This document shows, piece by piece, positions 21,019-29,918 of a stretch of 64,000 nucleotides of DNA. The notes under the pieces were generated by a model, which did no database searches, was not told the origin of the DNA, and was given only the letters and a program-made list of their open reading frames with translations. Every line of letters starts with the position of its first letter. Positions within the stretch are counted from its first letter, which is position 1. The stretch spans positions 2,790,001-2,854,000 of the forward strand of contig NZ_AP022596.1 in assembly GCF_010731895.1 (NCBI RefSeq). The letters are read 5' to 3'. The position numbers and the translations under genes were made by a program. Source of the DNA: Mycolicibacterium helvum. Lineage in GTDB: Bacteria; Actinomycetota; Actinomycetes; Mycobacteriales; Mycobacteriaceae.

Positions 21019-21884
21019 CCGGGTAGTGCCGGCCAGCCGGGCACCGGAGCAGGTGCGGGTGGGGGATTGTCGAATGTGGGGCCCGGCAGTTGCAGGCCGG
21101 GGGTCTGCATGCTGGTTGCGCACTGCTGCTCAAGGGCATCAGTTTCAGGATCTTTGCCGGACCTGCCATCTGGAGTGAACCACTCCGGCAATGGCCGTCC
21201 TGCAGTTGCAACCCACGGCCCGAACACGTCTTCGGCAGGAGCGGGCAGAGGTCCCCGTTGGGGAGCGGTAGGGCTTGCGGGCGCCGGTGGACCAGTTGTG
21301 GGTGTCTGGTCGCTGAAATCGACGCGCATGACCCATGGTTTCAGCTCGCTACCGCTGAACATCGGCCGGTACTTCTTTTCGGGCGTAACGATGTACAACC
21401 CCTGTTCGGCGACGCATACCCGCGTGGAAAAGCCGTCGGGAATCGGCGTGATCCGCAGGATGTGTAGATAATCCACGCCATACAGAGGTTTATCCAGGTA
21501 GGGGCCGATCACGGAAGTGGATTGGTCGATGCGCGGAGCCGGATTGTTGATGCGCTTGATATCGAAGACCCCGTCGGGCGGATACGGAACCGCGCGTTTA
21601 AAACCCGGGTATCCCGCATCGGGATTCGAAAGGAGATTGATGAGGAAAAACGATTCCAAATAGGCGCGAATGGGTACGGCTGGCCCGTTGTACAAGTCGA
21701 TGCCAGGGTCCGCGCTCCAATGGAAACGCATGTTCGCCGCTAGCGGTGTAAGATTCGGAAATTCAGCGGCAGGGGCAGTCGGCGATTCATGGGCCGAGTC
21801 GTGGCGCGAATTGCAGCTGCTAATCGTGAATGCAACAAGCGCGATAATCAAAGCGGCGCACGCATTGGTGCTACTTGAGCGCAT
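21015..21884 (-). CDS. Lipoprotein of the WXG operon
   Basis: Predicted lipoprotein of 289 residues: a basic N-terminus, a hydrophobic segment and a lipobox ISSC at about residues 21-24, then a Ser/His/Glu-rich linker. The mature part contains MRFHWSADPGIDLYNGPA, YLHILRI and KYRPMFSGSELKPWVMRVDF, and ends in a long proline-rich tail. No named family is recognised. Its start overlaps the end of the 780-residue protein gene by 14 bases, and its stop overlaps the methyltransferase start. In ESX-linked toxin operons, a lipoprotein in this position can be an immunity factor; that is only an analogy here. Confidence 0.8.
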   Translation of the reverse strand: MRSSSTNACAALIIALVAFTISSCNSRHDSAHESPTAPAAEFPNLTPLAANMRFHWSADPGIDLYNGPAVPIRAYLESFFLINLLSNPDAGYPGFKRAVPYPPDGVFDIKRINNPAPRIDQSTSVIGPYLDKPLYGVDYLHILRITPIPDGFSTRVCVAEQGLYIVTPEKKYRPMFSGSELKPWVMRVDFSDQTPTTGPPAPASPTAPQRGPLPAPAEDVFGPWVATAGRPLPEWFTPDGRSGKDPETDALEQQCATSMQTPGLQLPGPTFDNPPPAPAPVPGWPALPG

Positions 21885-24213
21885 TGTTGTACCCCTCGGT
21901 GTAATTTGCCCAGATCTGTGAATTGGGTATCCCCAGGGTATTTAGGTAATCTTGTACCGCATTCCTGAATGCACCTCCGTCGGCCTTCGAAGCTTGAGAT
22001 CGATAGTCCTGCAATCCCGAACCATCGGGCAGCGCGTACGGCGCCAGCCCGCTCGTATCTCCGACCCCAGCGCTGTACAGCTCCGCCGCTAGCGCGTATT
22101 GCGCCGGTATAGATCCTCTGAGTTCAGTGTCACCTAGGGGTAAGGGCGTTGGCGCATCACCGAGAAACATTTGGTTTAACGCATACGCAGCCGTACTGGC
22201 GTACTGGCCAGCAACCGGCACCGAGGATCCGACGCCATCGAGGCCGTCGATCCACGCCTTACGCCTGTCGTAAGCCGCTTGAGCCGCGAGATTGTCATCG
22301 GTGATTCTATCGTTGGCTTCGACTAGGTTGGCGTGGTCACGGATTCCATACATTTCACCGATGGTGGTCGCGTCGGCGTAGTCAATCGCGCTGGAGTCAC
22401 CTGTGGTCAAGGACTTTGCGATCGACTGAGCCAGTTCTTGGTGCCAAAGAGCTGTATAGCCTTCTGCCGCCTTGTTGATGTACTGCGACGCTGTGTCGTC
22501 GCTGTCGAGTACCGCAAAGACGCCCTGTGTTAGTGGGAGGTGTCCTTCCCCGATGCCGAGTGCGTCATCGAGCAATCCGAAGCCGCGGGTGTCCTCCAAG
22601 CGGTTGTTCATCATGTCCGGAATGTAGTGCGACAGAGCGTGCGAAAGTTTTTGTGTAAGTTCAGGATTCATTTGTCCCAGACTGTCTCCTGCACCGTTGA
22701 GATTCAGGAGGTGCTCGTCGGAGAGCTTCAAGGCCGCAGCGTGGGCGGTTTGACCCGCCCGCTCGGCGAGTGCAACCTCGGTCGCGTTACCGGGGTCATG
22801 CACTACCGCTTGGCCTTCGATGTTGTCGAACAGGCTCCCGACCGCCTTGCCGCCGTCGGCGTAGTCATGATTGAACATGTCGCCCAGGAACTGTTGGCCC
22901 CGAGCAGGATCCGCTGACAGACCATCCACCGCAGCGCCCGTCACGGCGTCGTGAACCACCAACGAATCGCCATGCACCACATCGAGCATGTGCTGCAGTG
23001 TGGGGTCAACGCTGTTCTTGGCCCATATTGTTCGATCCATTTCGGCGCCAGCAGGCCCCGTCGGCAGCGCCTGGTCGTTCGACGCGGTGACCAGCGCGTG
23101 CGCCTTGTCCAGCACCAGAGCGTCCAGACCAGAGCCCATCTTCACCCCGGGATCGCCCTTCGCCGCGATATTGGCCAGAGCCATCAGTTGCTGGTTGGCC
23201 ATCGGTGGTGCGAGAGGTTTCGGCATACCGCCGCCGGGCTGCCCCGGCATGCCGGGAGGCGGATAGAACTCTTGCATCACCGGCGCGTTGGCCAGGCCCG
23301 GCGGAAGCGCGAACTTGCCGCCCCGGTCGGGGACGTACCCCACGGTTCCCGGCTTGCCCTGGCCGGGCACTCCGCTACTGATGTAGGGATTGGACGCCAG
23401 ATGAAGCGCCGAAGCGAGCTTGTCACCGTCAGGCCCCAGCTTGCCCATCAAGTCGGACACCTGTTGCGGGGTCTTGTCGCCGAGAGCTTGTGACACGCCG
23501 ATCAGATAACCCAATTGGTCGGGCGGTAGCACCAGATCGCCGCGTTGGAGTGCTTCGAGCTGACTCGGCGACAAGGTCGTGGCCTCGGTAAGGCGCTGCC
23601 GCTGTTGATCGGTGAGCTGGCCGCTCTGCAGGGCCAGACCGTCGCCGGCGCCCAACCCGTTGTCCATCGGCGTGTGCGGGCCATCGTGCAGTTCACGGTC
23701 GACGTCGGCGGCCGACATGGTCCCGTTCGCGCCGTCGATCGCGGCTGCGAGGTCGCGGTCAGCGTTGTTCGCTCGGTCAAGCAACTCGACAATTTCGTCA
23801 TGGATGATGTCCATCCGGCGCTCGAGCTCGGCGATGTCATCGGGATCGGTGGGCTGCGGATTCGGCGGCAGGATCTCGTTGGTCTCGATATCGATGGTGA
23901 TTCCCCAGCGGTCGGCCATCCGGCAGATCTTCTGCCAGTCCGACTTGATTCCCCGGACCTCGGTCTCGGCGGTGCTCGCCGCGTTAGCGACGGCATCGAG
24001 TTGGTCGGCGTGCAGATCGAGATCCCGTTGAATGCCGGAGCTCGCCCGCATGGCCGCATCGTGTGCCGCGCCTTCCAAGGGCACCGACGCCATCACCTGG
24101 CCGAGGCCTTGCGATGTTTGTCGGGTCGCCTCGGAGTGGCCGGTCACCGCGGAGAAGACCTCATGGATGGCGTTGGGGTCCCACCGGTCCAGGTCGGCCA
24201 GGGACATGCTCAT
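21871..24213 (-). CDS. Large WXG-operon protein, probable ESX substrate or partner
   Basis: A 780-residue protein without signal peptide. Residues 1-170 are helical, with an early LDRWDPNAI and a coiled-coil-like stretch around DDIAELERRMDIIHDEIVEL, as in N-terminal ESX targeting regions. Residues 200-280 contain LTDQQRQRLTEATTLSPSQL and SQALGDKTPQQVSDLMGKLGPDG, resembling the TPR-type repeat region of large actinobacterial ESX-associated proteins. A proline/glycine linker (PPPGMPGQPGGGMPKP) lies near residue 325; the rest is helical. No known toxin or nuclease motif is visible at the C-terminus. It starts six bases after the WXG gene. Confidence 0.8.
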   Translation of the reverse strand: MSMSLADLDRWDPNAIHEVFSAVTGHSEATRQTSQGLGQVMASVPLEGAAHDAAMRASSGIQRDLDLHADQLDAVANAASTAETEVRGIKSDWQKICRMADRWGITIDIETNEILPPNPQPTDPDDIAELERRMDIIHDEIVELLDRANNADRDLAAAIDGANGTMSAADVDRELHDGPHTPMDNGLGAGDGLALQSGQLTDQQRQRLTEATTLSPSQLEALQRGDLVLPPDQLGYLIGVSQALGDKTPQQVSDLMGKLGPDGDKLASALHLASNPYISSGVPGQGKPGTVGYVPDRGGKFALPPGLANAPVMQEFYPPPGMPGQPGGGMPKPLAPPMANQQLMALANIAAKGDPGVKMGSGLDALVLDKAHALVTASNDQALPTGPAGAEMDRTIWAKNSVDPTLQHMLDVVHGDSLVVHDAVTGAAVDGLSADPARGQQFLGDMFNHDYADGGKAVGSLFDNIEGQAVVHDPGNATEVALAERAGQTAHAAALKLSDEHLLNLNGAGDSLGQMNPELTQKLSHALSHYIPDMMNNRLEDTRGFGLLDDALGIGEGHLPLTQGVFAVLDSDDTASQYINKAAEGYTALWHQELAQSIAKSLTTGDSSAIDYADATTIGEMYGIRDHANLVEANDRITDDNLAAQAAYDRRKAWIDGLDGVGSSVPVAGQYASTAAYALNQMFLGDAPTPLPLGDTELRGSIPAQYALAAELYSAGVGDTSGLAPYALPDGSGLQDYRSQASKADGGAFRNAVQDYLNTLGIPNSQIWANYTEGYNNALK

Positions 24214-24219
24214 CGTGGT

Positions 24220-24525
24220 TTATCCCCGGTAGACGTCAGCCAGTTTGTCGGCGCGTTGCTCTTCGGTGACGGCGAAGGTGCGGGCCGTCGTGTGCAAGTG
24301 CTGGCCGTGGTCATCCACGTTGGTTACCAGCGCTTCCGCGCGCTTGTTCAGCGTCGCGGCCCAGGCACCCAACGATTGCGCCGATTGGCCGGCCCAGCCG
24401 CCGTGAGCTGCCGAGATGCGCGTTGCGGCGGCACTGTGGCCGGCAGCGAAGTCATCGCCGTGGCCCTGCACCTGGGTCGCGGACGCATGTACTCCTTTGA
24501 CATTGACAGACAACTTGTCCGGCAT
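24220..24525 (-). CDS. WXG/EspC-like ESX secretion partner
   Basis: A 101-residue all-helical protein with a WAG (WXG) turn at residues 44-46 and a C-terminal FAVTE stretch at about residues 84-88, which resembles the Y-x-x-x-D/E secretion signal with F for Y. This arrangement fits the EspC/DUF2580 and WXG100 families exported by type VII secretion. The ATG at 24525 follows an AAGGGGG ribosome site. It is the first gene of an operon with the 780-residue protein, and the two could form a heterodimer, as EsxE/EsxF do with CpnT. Confidence 0.83.
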   Translation of the reverse strand: MPDKLSVNVKGVHASATQVQGHGDDFAAGHSAAATRISAAHGGWAGQSAQSLGAWAATLNKRAEALVTNVDDHGQHLHTTARTFAVTEEQRADKLADVYRG

Positions 24526-24662
24526 CGTCGTCCCCCTTCGTCACCTGGACCAATTATGTCGAATTGTCGCTCCGAGTCACTTCACCTGGCGTGTTTGCTG
24601 CATGAGTTCGCGAAGCTGGCATGCTGGCCACATCGGCTACCGTCGACCTTTGAGGAGCACCG

Positions 24663-26177
24663 TTGGCTGACTTCGTCGCCTCGATTGACCAGGGCACCAC
24701 CAGCACCCGCTGCATGATCTTCGATCACAAGGGCACCGAGGTCGGCCGCCACCAGCTCGAGCACGAGCAGATCCTGCCGCAGTCCGGATGGGTCGAGCAC
24801 AACCCAGTGGAGATCTGGGAGCGCACCCAGACGGTGGTGCAGTCGGCGCTGAACACCACGAAGCTGGCCGCTGGTGACCTTGCGGCGTTGGGCATCACCA
24901 ATCAGCGGGAGACCACGCTGGTGTGGAACCGCAAGACGGGCCGGCCGTACTACAACGCGATCGTCTGGCAAGACACCCGCACCGACAAGATCGCGGCCGC
25001 GCTGGATCGCGACGGCCGCGGCGACATCATCCGGCGCAAGGCCGGGCTGCCCCCGGCCACCTACTTCTCCGGCGGCAAGCTGCAGTGGATCCTGGAAAAT
25101 GTCGACGGCGTGCGCGCCGACGCCGAACGCGGTGACGCCCTGTTCGGCACCCCCGACACCTGGGTGCTGTGGAACCTCACCGGCGGAACAAAAGGTGGCG
25201 TGCACGTCACCGACGTGACCAACGCCAGCCGCACCATGCTGATGAACCTGGAGACCCTGGACTGGGACGACGAATTGTTGGGGCTCTTCGGGATTCCGCG
25301 TGCGATGCTGCCCGAGATCCGGCCGTCGTCGTCCCCGGAGCCCTACGGGATCACCCACCCCGGTGGTCCTGCTGGCGGGGAGGTGCCGCTGACGGCCAGC
25401 CTCGGCGACCAGCAGGCGGCGATGGTGGGGCAGGTGTGTCTGGCGCCGGGGGAGGCAAAGAACACCTACGGCACTGGGAACTTCCTGCTGCTCAACACTG
25501 GCGAGAAGATCGTGCGAAGCGAGAACGGGTTGCTGACCACCGTGTGCTACCAGTTCGGGGACGCCAAACCGGTTTACGCCCTTGAAGGTTCGATAGCAGT
25601 GACGGGCTCGGCGGTGCAGTGGCTGCGCGATCAGCTGGGCATTATCAGCGGTGCCTCGCAGAGTGAGGCGCTCGCCGCGCAGGTCGACGACAACGGCGGC
25701 GTCTACTTCGTGCCTGCGTTCTCGGGCTTGTTCGCGCCCTATTGGCGCTCGGATGCGCGCGGGGCGATCGTCGGCCTGTCCCGCTACAACTCCAATGCGC
25801 ATGTGGCCCGGGCAACGCTGGAGGCGATCTGCTACCAGAGCCGCGACGTCGTCGATGCGATGGAAGCGGATTCCGGTGTGCACCTTGAGGTTCTGAAGGT
25901 CGACGGCGGTGTCACCCAGAACGAATTGTGCATGCAGATCCAGGCCGACGTGCTCGGGGTCGACGTGGTGCGTCCGGTCGTCGCCGAGACGACGGCACTG
26001 GGAGCGGCCTACGCAGCTGGGCTCGCGGTCGGATTCTGGGCGGATCCCGATGACCTTCGGGCCAATTGGCAGGAGGATCGCCGGTGGTCACCGGCCTGGA
26101 GTTCCGAGCAGCGCGAGGCTGGCTACGCCGGCTGGCGCAAGGCCGTCCAGCGCACGCTGGACTGGGTCGAGGTCTGA
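24663..26177 (+). CDS. glpK: Glycerol kinase
   Basis: Phosphorylates glycerol to sn-glycerol 3-phosphate with ATP. The 504-residue protein carries [15 protein letters not shown] at residues 5-19, the substrate loop [14 protein letters not shown], and the ATPase region [13 protein letters not shown]. The start is a TTG at 24663, supported by a GAGGAG ribosome site seven bases upstream. It is divergent from the WXG operon, and ends before a strong bidirectional terminator hairpin. Of interest, the BagA/BagB pair near 56 kb has been linked to glycerol tolerance. Confidence 0.97.
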   Translation: MADFVASIDQGTTSTRCMIFDHKGTEVGRHQLEHEQILPQSGWVEHNPVEIWERTQTVVQSALNTTKLAAGDLAALGITNQRETTLVWNRKTGRPYYNAIVWQDTRTDKIAAALDRDGRGDIIRRKAGLPPATYFSGGKLQWILENVDGVRADAERGDALFGTPDTWVLWNLTGGTKGGVHVTDVTNASRTMLMNLETLDWDDELLGLFGIPRAMLPEIRPSSSPEPYGITHPGGPAGGEVPLTASLGDQQAAMVGQVCLAPGEAKNTYGTGNFLLLNTGEKIVRSENGLLTTVCYQFGDAKPVYALEGSIAVTGSAVQWLRDQLGIISGASQSEALAAQVDDNGGVYFVPAFSGLFAPYWRSDARGAIVGLSRYNSNAHVARATLEAICYQSRDVVDAMEADSGVHLEVLKVDGGVTQNELCMQIQADVLGVDVVRPVVAETTALGAAYAAGLAVGFWADPDDLRANWQEDRRWSPAWSSEQREAGYAGWRKAVQRTLDWVEV

Positions 26178-26180
26178 CGA

Positions 26181-26225
26181 CTTGGGCGCGGTTACGTGCG
26201 CTGTACGCCCGAAACCGCGCCCAAG
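26181..26225. terminator. Bidirectional hairpin between glpK and padR
   Basis: CTTGGGCGCGGTT (26181-26193) and its exact complement at 26213-26225 form 13-base arms with a 19-base loop. The hairpin starts four bases after the glpK stop codon and ends nine bases before the PadR stop, so it should serve both convergent genes. It lacks a T-run on either side, as is common in mycobacterial terminators. Confidence 0.7.
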
Positions 26226-26234
26226 CCAGCGTGG

Positions 26235-27008
26235 TTACTCCGATTCGCCGAGGATCTGGTAGATCTCGCGACGCGCATTGTTGACGATGTCGACGATGCG
26301 CTGCTGCTGTTCGGCGTTGGCCGCGAAAGCGGCTTGCCGTACGGCGCCGAACAACTGGCCCACAGCGGCACGGATGTTGATCTGGCCGGGGTCGGCGCCT
26401 TCAGTGATCTCGTCCCACGGTGCGGTCTCGATCTTCTCGACGGCGGCATGTCCTTCGTCGGTCAGCTCGAAAAGTTTCTTGCTGCCTTCGGATTCGGTTG
26501 CCACCAGCAGACCTTCGTCGACCAGCAGCTGCAGGGTGGGGTACACCGAGCCGGGGCTCGGCTTCCACAGGTCCTGGCTCCGTTCGGCGATCTCCTGGAT
26601 CATCTCGTAGCCGTGCATCGGCCGTTCGGCCAGCAACTTGAGGATTGCGGCCCGCACGTCGCCGCGCTTACCGCGTCCACGGCTATGTCCGCGGCGACCG
26701 CCGCGTCCACCGCCGGGGCCGAAGCCGGGGCCGAAACCCGGGCCGAAGCCGGGGCCGAAACTTGGGCCAAAGCCCGGACCGAACCCGCCGCGCGGGCCGA
26801 AGGGGGGACCGTCGTGGTGGTCGCCGTGCTCGTGGAACTGCTCGCGCAGTTCCTCACGCAACTGGTCGCGGTGCTCGCGACGGCCGCGGCGGTGTCCGCG
26901 ACCCGCGGGGGCAAAGCCGAAGCCGGGACCGAAGCCGGGGCCGAAACCCGGGCCGAAGCCGGGGCGGCCCATGTCAGGGCCACCGAACTGGGGAAATGGG
27001 GTGTTCAT
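26235..27008 (-). CDS. PadR-family regulator with FGPG-repeat N-terminus
   Basis: The C-terminal half (from about residue 116) is a PadR winged-helix domain: RAAILKLLAERPMHGYEMIQEI, then KPSPGSVYPTLQLLVDEGLL and FELTDEGHAAVEKI, followed by a dimerisation helix. The N-terminal half is unusual: two blocks of FGPG repeats (residues 17-32 and 76-99) flank a charged, histidine-containing segment (REELREQFHEHGDHHD), followed by a Gly/Arg-rich stretch before the DNA-binding domain. The repeats could drive low-complexity assembly or metal binding. A candidate operator lies 40-65 bases upstream. The target gene is not obvious, so autoregulation is likely. Confidence 0.9.
   Translation of the reverse strand: MNTPFPQFGGPDMGRPGFGPGFGPGFGPGFGFAPAGRGHRRGRREHRDQLREELREQFHEHGDHHDGPPFGPRGGFGPGFGPSFGPGFGPGFGPGFGPGGGRGGRRGHSRGRGKRGDVRAAILKLLAERPMHGYEMIQEIAERSQDLWKPSPGSVYPTLQLLVDEGLLVATESEGSKKLFELTDEGHAAVEKIETAPWDEITEGADPGQINIRAAVGQLFGAVRQAAFAANAEQQQRIVDIVNNARREIYQILGESE
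26712..26783 (-). repeat. Coding tandem repeats (FGPG), inner block
   Basis: Six FGPG/FGPS units in residues 76-99 of the PadR regulator, written by a near-identical 12-base unit on the minus strand. A shorter block of the same unit occurs at 26913-26960. Copy number probably varies by slippage. Confidence 0.8.
26913..26960 (-). repeat. Coding tandem repeats (FGPG), outer block
   Basis: Four FGPG units in residues 17-32 of the PadR regulator, with the same 12-base unit as at 26712-26783. Confidence 0.75.
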
Positions 27009-27046
27009 AGAGGTTCTCGTTTCTGGTCAGGGAACGCCGAATGCGC

Positions 27047-27073
27047 TTCCGATACGTTGACGATATATCGGAA
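27047..27073. promoter_or_regulatory. Candidate PadR operator
   Basis: TTCCGATA and TATCGGAA form an inverted repeat with an 11-base spacer, and the inner CGATATATCG (27061-27070) is itself a perfect palindrome. TATATCG-type palindromes are typical PadR sites. It lies 39-65 bases upstream of the FGPG PadR gene, where it could overlap its promoter. Confidence 0.55.
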
Positions 27074-27091
27074 ACTATCGCGATGCAACGG

Positions 27092-27616
27092 TCAGTTTGA
27101 CTTTTTGTCGATTTCCTTGACCAACCAGCGCGCCCAGTCGGCCTCCATCGCTTCGGCGCGCAGCCCGAACTCCAGGGCTGCGCGCCCGTAGAAGCCGGCG
27201 GGGTTGGCGTCCCAGTCGAGGGTGTCGCGCAGCTGCTCGTAGCGGGCGTGTTCGCTTTCGGCGCGCTCGGCCACTGACACCACGTAGGCCCTGGCCTGCT
27301 CCGTTGTCATCTCGCCAAGGAGGAACACCCGGAGCAGCTCGGCGCTGCGGTAGGGCGGGTCGTCCTGTGGATTGGTCATCCAGCGCAGCAGGTCCGCACG
27401 GCCGGCGTCGGTGACCCGGTACTCCTTTCGGCCGCGCGGGCCGATGTCGCTGACCTCGATCAGCCCGCCGTCGGCCAGCTTGTTGAGCTCGCCGTAGAGC
27501 TGGCTCTGGGTCGCGGGCCAGACGTTGGCCATCGAGATTTCGAACCGTTTGAGCAGGTCGTACCCGCTGCCGGGCCGCTGGGCCAGTAGGCCGAGTGCCG
27601 CGTACCGAAGACTCAC
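27092..27616 (-). CDS. PadR-family regulator divergent from the carotenoid oxygenase
   Basis: The 174-residue protein has an N-terminal PadR winged-helix domain (SLRYAALGLLAQRPGSGYDLLKRFE, then PATQSQLYGELNKLADGGLI and EYRVTDAGRADLLRWM) and a C-terminal helical Vir_AS-type domain with many charged helices (AERAESEHARYEQLRDTLDW). It starts with a GTG at 27616. Position and strand make it the probable local regulator of the carotenoid oxygenase gene, through the repeated palindrome between them. The effector is unknown. Confidence 0.88.
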   Translation of the reverse strand: MSLRYAALGLLAQRPGSGYDLLKRFEISMANVWPATQSQLYGELNKLADGGLIEVSDIGPRGRKEYRVTDAGRADLLRWMTNPQDDPPYRSAELLRVFLLGEMTTEQARAYVVSVAERAESEHARYEQLRDTLDWDANPAGFYGRAALEFGLRAEAMEADWARWLVKEIDKKSN

Positions 27617-27634
27617 CGACCCATCGTAGAGCTC

Positions 27635-27681
27635 GACATGTCAGTTGTGGAGTATCTGATAGTTCATCATTGACATGTCAG
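27635..27681. promoter_or_regulatory. Repeated GACATGTCAG operator between padR and oxygenase
   Basis: The same 10-base word GACATGTCAG occurs at 27635-27644 and 27672-27681; its core GACATGTC is a perfect palindrome. A related GACTGTC follows at about 27688. The pair spans the short region between the divergent starts at 27616 and 27706, with 37 bases (3.5 turns) between centres. A PadR dimer could bind both sites. Confidence 0.6.
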
Positions 27682-27705
27682 CAATGGACTGTCAAAGTTG
27701 TCGGC

Positions 27706-29052
27706 ATGACGGACATCACCACCGGTTCAGCCAACTTGCCTACCGAGGGCCAGTTCTTTGAGCGTGGCAACTACGCGCCGGTGCCGGACGAACTCACCGA
27801 ATACGACCTGCCCGTCGACGGAGCGATTCCACCCGAGCTCGACGGTTGGTATCTGCGCAACGGGCCGAACCCGCGTGAGGCAACCGGCCACTGGTTCACC
27901 GGCGACGGGATGATCCACGGTGTTCGCATCGAGGGCGGCGCGGCCAAGTGGTACCGCAACCGCTGGGTGCGCACCGACAGCTTCATCGATCCGTTTCCCC
28001 TCTACCGCGAGGACGGGACCCGCGACTTGCGGGCCGCGGTCGCAAACACCCACGTCGTCAACCACGCCGGCAAGACACTGGCGCTGGTCGAATCGTCACT
28101 GCCGTACGAGGTCACCAACGACCTGGAGACGGTCGGCTGCTACGACTTCGGCGGCAAGCTGGTCGACTCGATGACCGCCCATCCCAAGATCTGTCCGACC
28201 ACCGGCGAGCTCCATTTCTTCGGCTACGGCAGCATCTTCGCCCCGCACGTCACCTATCACCGTGCCGACGCCAGCGGCGAGCTGACGATCAACCGTCCGG
28301 TCGACGTCAAGGCGCTGACGATGATGCACGACTTCGCCCTGACCGCGAAGCACGTCATCTTCATGGACCTGCCGATCGTGTTCAACCTCGACATCGCCCT
28401 GGCGGGCGAGGGTGATATGCCCTACCGATGGGACGACAACTACGGCGCCCGGCTGGGGGTGCTGCGCCGCGACGATCCGTTCGGCGAGATCCGCTGGTTC
28501 GAGATCGATCCGTGCTATGTCTTCCACGTCGCCAATGCCCACGAGGGTGCCGACGGTAAATCGATTGTCCTGCAAGCAGTTCGGTACGCTGAGCTGTGGC
28601 GTGACAACGGCGGCTTCGACGCGAACGCGGTGCTGTGGAGCTGGACCATCGATCTGCAGAACGGCACCGTCAGCGAGCGCCAGCTCGACGACCGGGCGGT
28701 GGAGTTCCCGCGGATCGACGACCGGCTGGCGGGTCTGCCGGCCCGCTACTCGGTTTCGGTCGGCGACGCCAGCCTGGTGCGCCACGACCTGACCACCGGT
28801 AGTGCCGTCGAACATCGCTTCGCCACCGGGTTGGTGCCGGGTGGTCCGGGGGAGGCAGTCTTCGTTCCGTCGGCGTCGGGACCTGCCGATGAGAGCAACG
28901 GCTGGTATCTCGGCTACGTGTACGACGCCGTGCGCGACGGCAGTGATCTGGTGATCCTGGACGCCTCCGATTTCGCCGGTAAGCCGATCGCCCGGATCCA
29001 GCTGCCGCGCCGCGTTCCCTACGGCTTCCACGGCAACTGGATTCCTGCTTAG
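27706..29052 (+). CDS. Carotenoid cleavage oxygenase
   Basis: Non-heme iron dioxygenase of the RPE65/CCD family, 448 residues. The four iron-binding histidines appear in order in TAHPKICPTTGE, LTMMHDFALT, CYVFHVANAHE and YGFHGNWIP. The family also shows GWYLRNGPNP near the N-terminus and HWFTGDGMIHGV. It should cleave the polyene of an apocarotenoid, carotenoid or related stilbene-like molecule; the exact substrate cannot be told. The ATG at 27706 is used because it begins conserved sequence (MTDITTGSANLP). Next to a divergent PadR gene that probably represses it. Confidence 0.93.
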   Translation: MTDITTGSANLPTEGQFFERGNYAPVPDELTEYDLPVDGAIPPELDGWYLRNGPNPREATGHWFTGDGMIHGVRIEGGAAKWYRNRWVRTDSFIDPFPLYREDGTRDLRAAVANTHVVNHAGKTLALVESSLPYEVTNDLETVGCYDFGGKLVDSMTAHPKICPTTGELHFFGYGSIFAPHVTYHRADASGELTINRPVDVKALTMMHDFALTAKHVIFMDLPIVFNLDIALAGEGDMPYRWDDNYGARLGVLRRDDPFGEIRWFEIDPCYVFHVANAHEGADGKSIVLQAVRYAELWRDNGGFDANAVLWSWTIDLQNGTVSERQLDDRAVEFPRIDDRLAGLPARYSVSVGDASLVRHDLTTGSAVEHRFATGLVPGGPGEAVFVPSASGPADESNGWYLGYVYDAVRDGSDLVILDASDFAGKPIARIQLPRRVPYGFHGNWIPA

Positions 29053-29366
29053 CGGAGATGGTTTCGGGCCTTCCGGCCGCAGTGCGTCCGCAGTGGAAGA
29101 ACGGTCGGGCGCGCCCTTACCGATGACGCGGGCCGGGAGGTCGCCGTAGCGACGCCGCGGACGGAATCCTCACAGACCCGCTAATAGTCAGCGACCTCTT
29201 TCCCGGTTGCCCAGCGCGCCGAGTTGTCAGCAAGCGAAGGTACTGTCCAGATCCTTCACGGCACTTGACTGTCGGCACCGACCGTCACCTGTGTGCTGAC
29301 GGCAGCGCAAAGGGATCCAATGTTGTTGAGCGGGCGATGTGGCCGCGGGCGTGCGCGGGGAATTCG
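29053..29366. other. Non-coding stretch, no gene seen
   Basis: Between the carotenoid oxygenase stop and the convergent exported-protein gene. I see only a small hairpin-like GTCGC-CGTA-GCGAC near 29138, which is not a convincing terminator. No RNA gene or frame with good evidence was found. Confidence 0.5.
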
Positions 29367-29918
29367 CTAGTTAAATTGAATCCCCAGTATCTGGAAGATG
29401 ATAACGACGCCAATGATGTACACGTCTATAACGGCTCCGGTCACGACTGCACTGATGTGCACGACGGCCGAATGAATGGCATCGGACAATGCAGTGATGG
29501 CCGCGGTGAGTGGGTTCAAGGCAGTCGCGGTTGCGGTGGATGCCGCCTGTTCGTGGGCCGATGGCTGGTTCGCCGGGTGGGGCGGGCCGGCTGACAATTC
29601 ATGGACGGTGCGGGGCGCTGGAACGGAGCTGACTTCACGGGCGGGGGTAGCCACCCCGATAAGCGTGCTCGCCGTGATCAGAGCCGTTGACGCGTTGTGC
29701 CGTGGGCGGGCAGCCGCGATCGGTTTGGATGCGCTGCCAGGGGAGTGAGCCAACGAGACTGTGTGATGGGAGTTGTTGTTTCCTGCGCCAGCGGTGTCGG
29801 CGTTCGCCACCCCCGCCCCAAAACTCAGTGCCGCAGTACCCAAGCCGATAGTCAGCGCACCGGTGGCCAACCAATGCTTGGTCTTGCTCCGCGAAATCGA
29901 CTGAACGCCAGCAACCAC
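29367..29918 (-). CDS. Exported low-complexity mycobacterial protein
   Basis: The 183-residue protein has a signal peptide (KHWLATGALTIGLGTAALSFGAGVANA with cleavage before DTAG), an alanine/serine/proline/histidine-rich middle, and a C-terminal hydrophobic segment (VVHISAVVTGAVIDVYIIGVVIIF) that could anchor it or insert into the outer membrane. The leader resembles that of other large Mycolicibacterium exported proteins, including the esterase at 48 kb. No domain is recognised. It is isolated from its neighbours and moderately certain. Confidence 0.6.
   Translation of the reverse strand: MVAGVQSISRSKTKHWLATGALTIGLGTAALSFGAGVANADTAGAGNNNSHHTVSLAHSPGSASKPIAAARPRHNASTALITASTLIGVATPAREVSSVPAPRTVHELSAGPPHPANQPSAHEQAASTATATALNPLTAAITALSDAIHSAVVHISAVVTGAVIDVYIIGVVIIFQILGIQFN

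Noticed and set aside
26638..27060. Plus-strand Gly/Pro/Lys repeat frame over the PadR gene
   Set aside because: It is the antisense reading of the FGPG coding repeats; there is no ribosome site or family.
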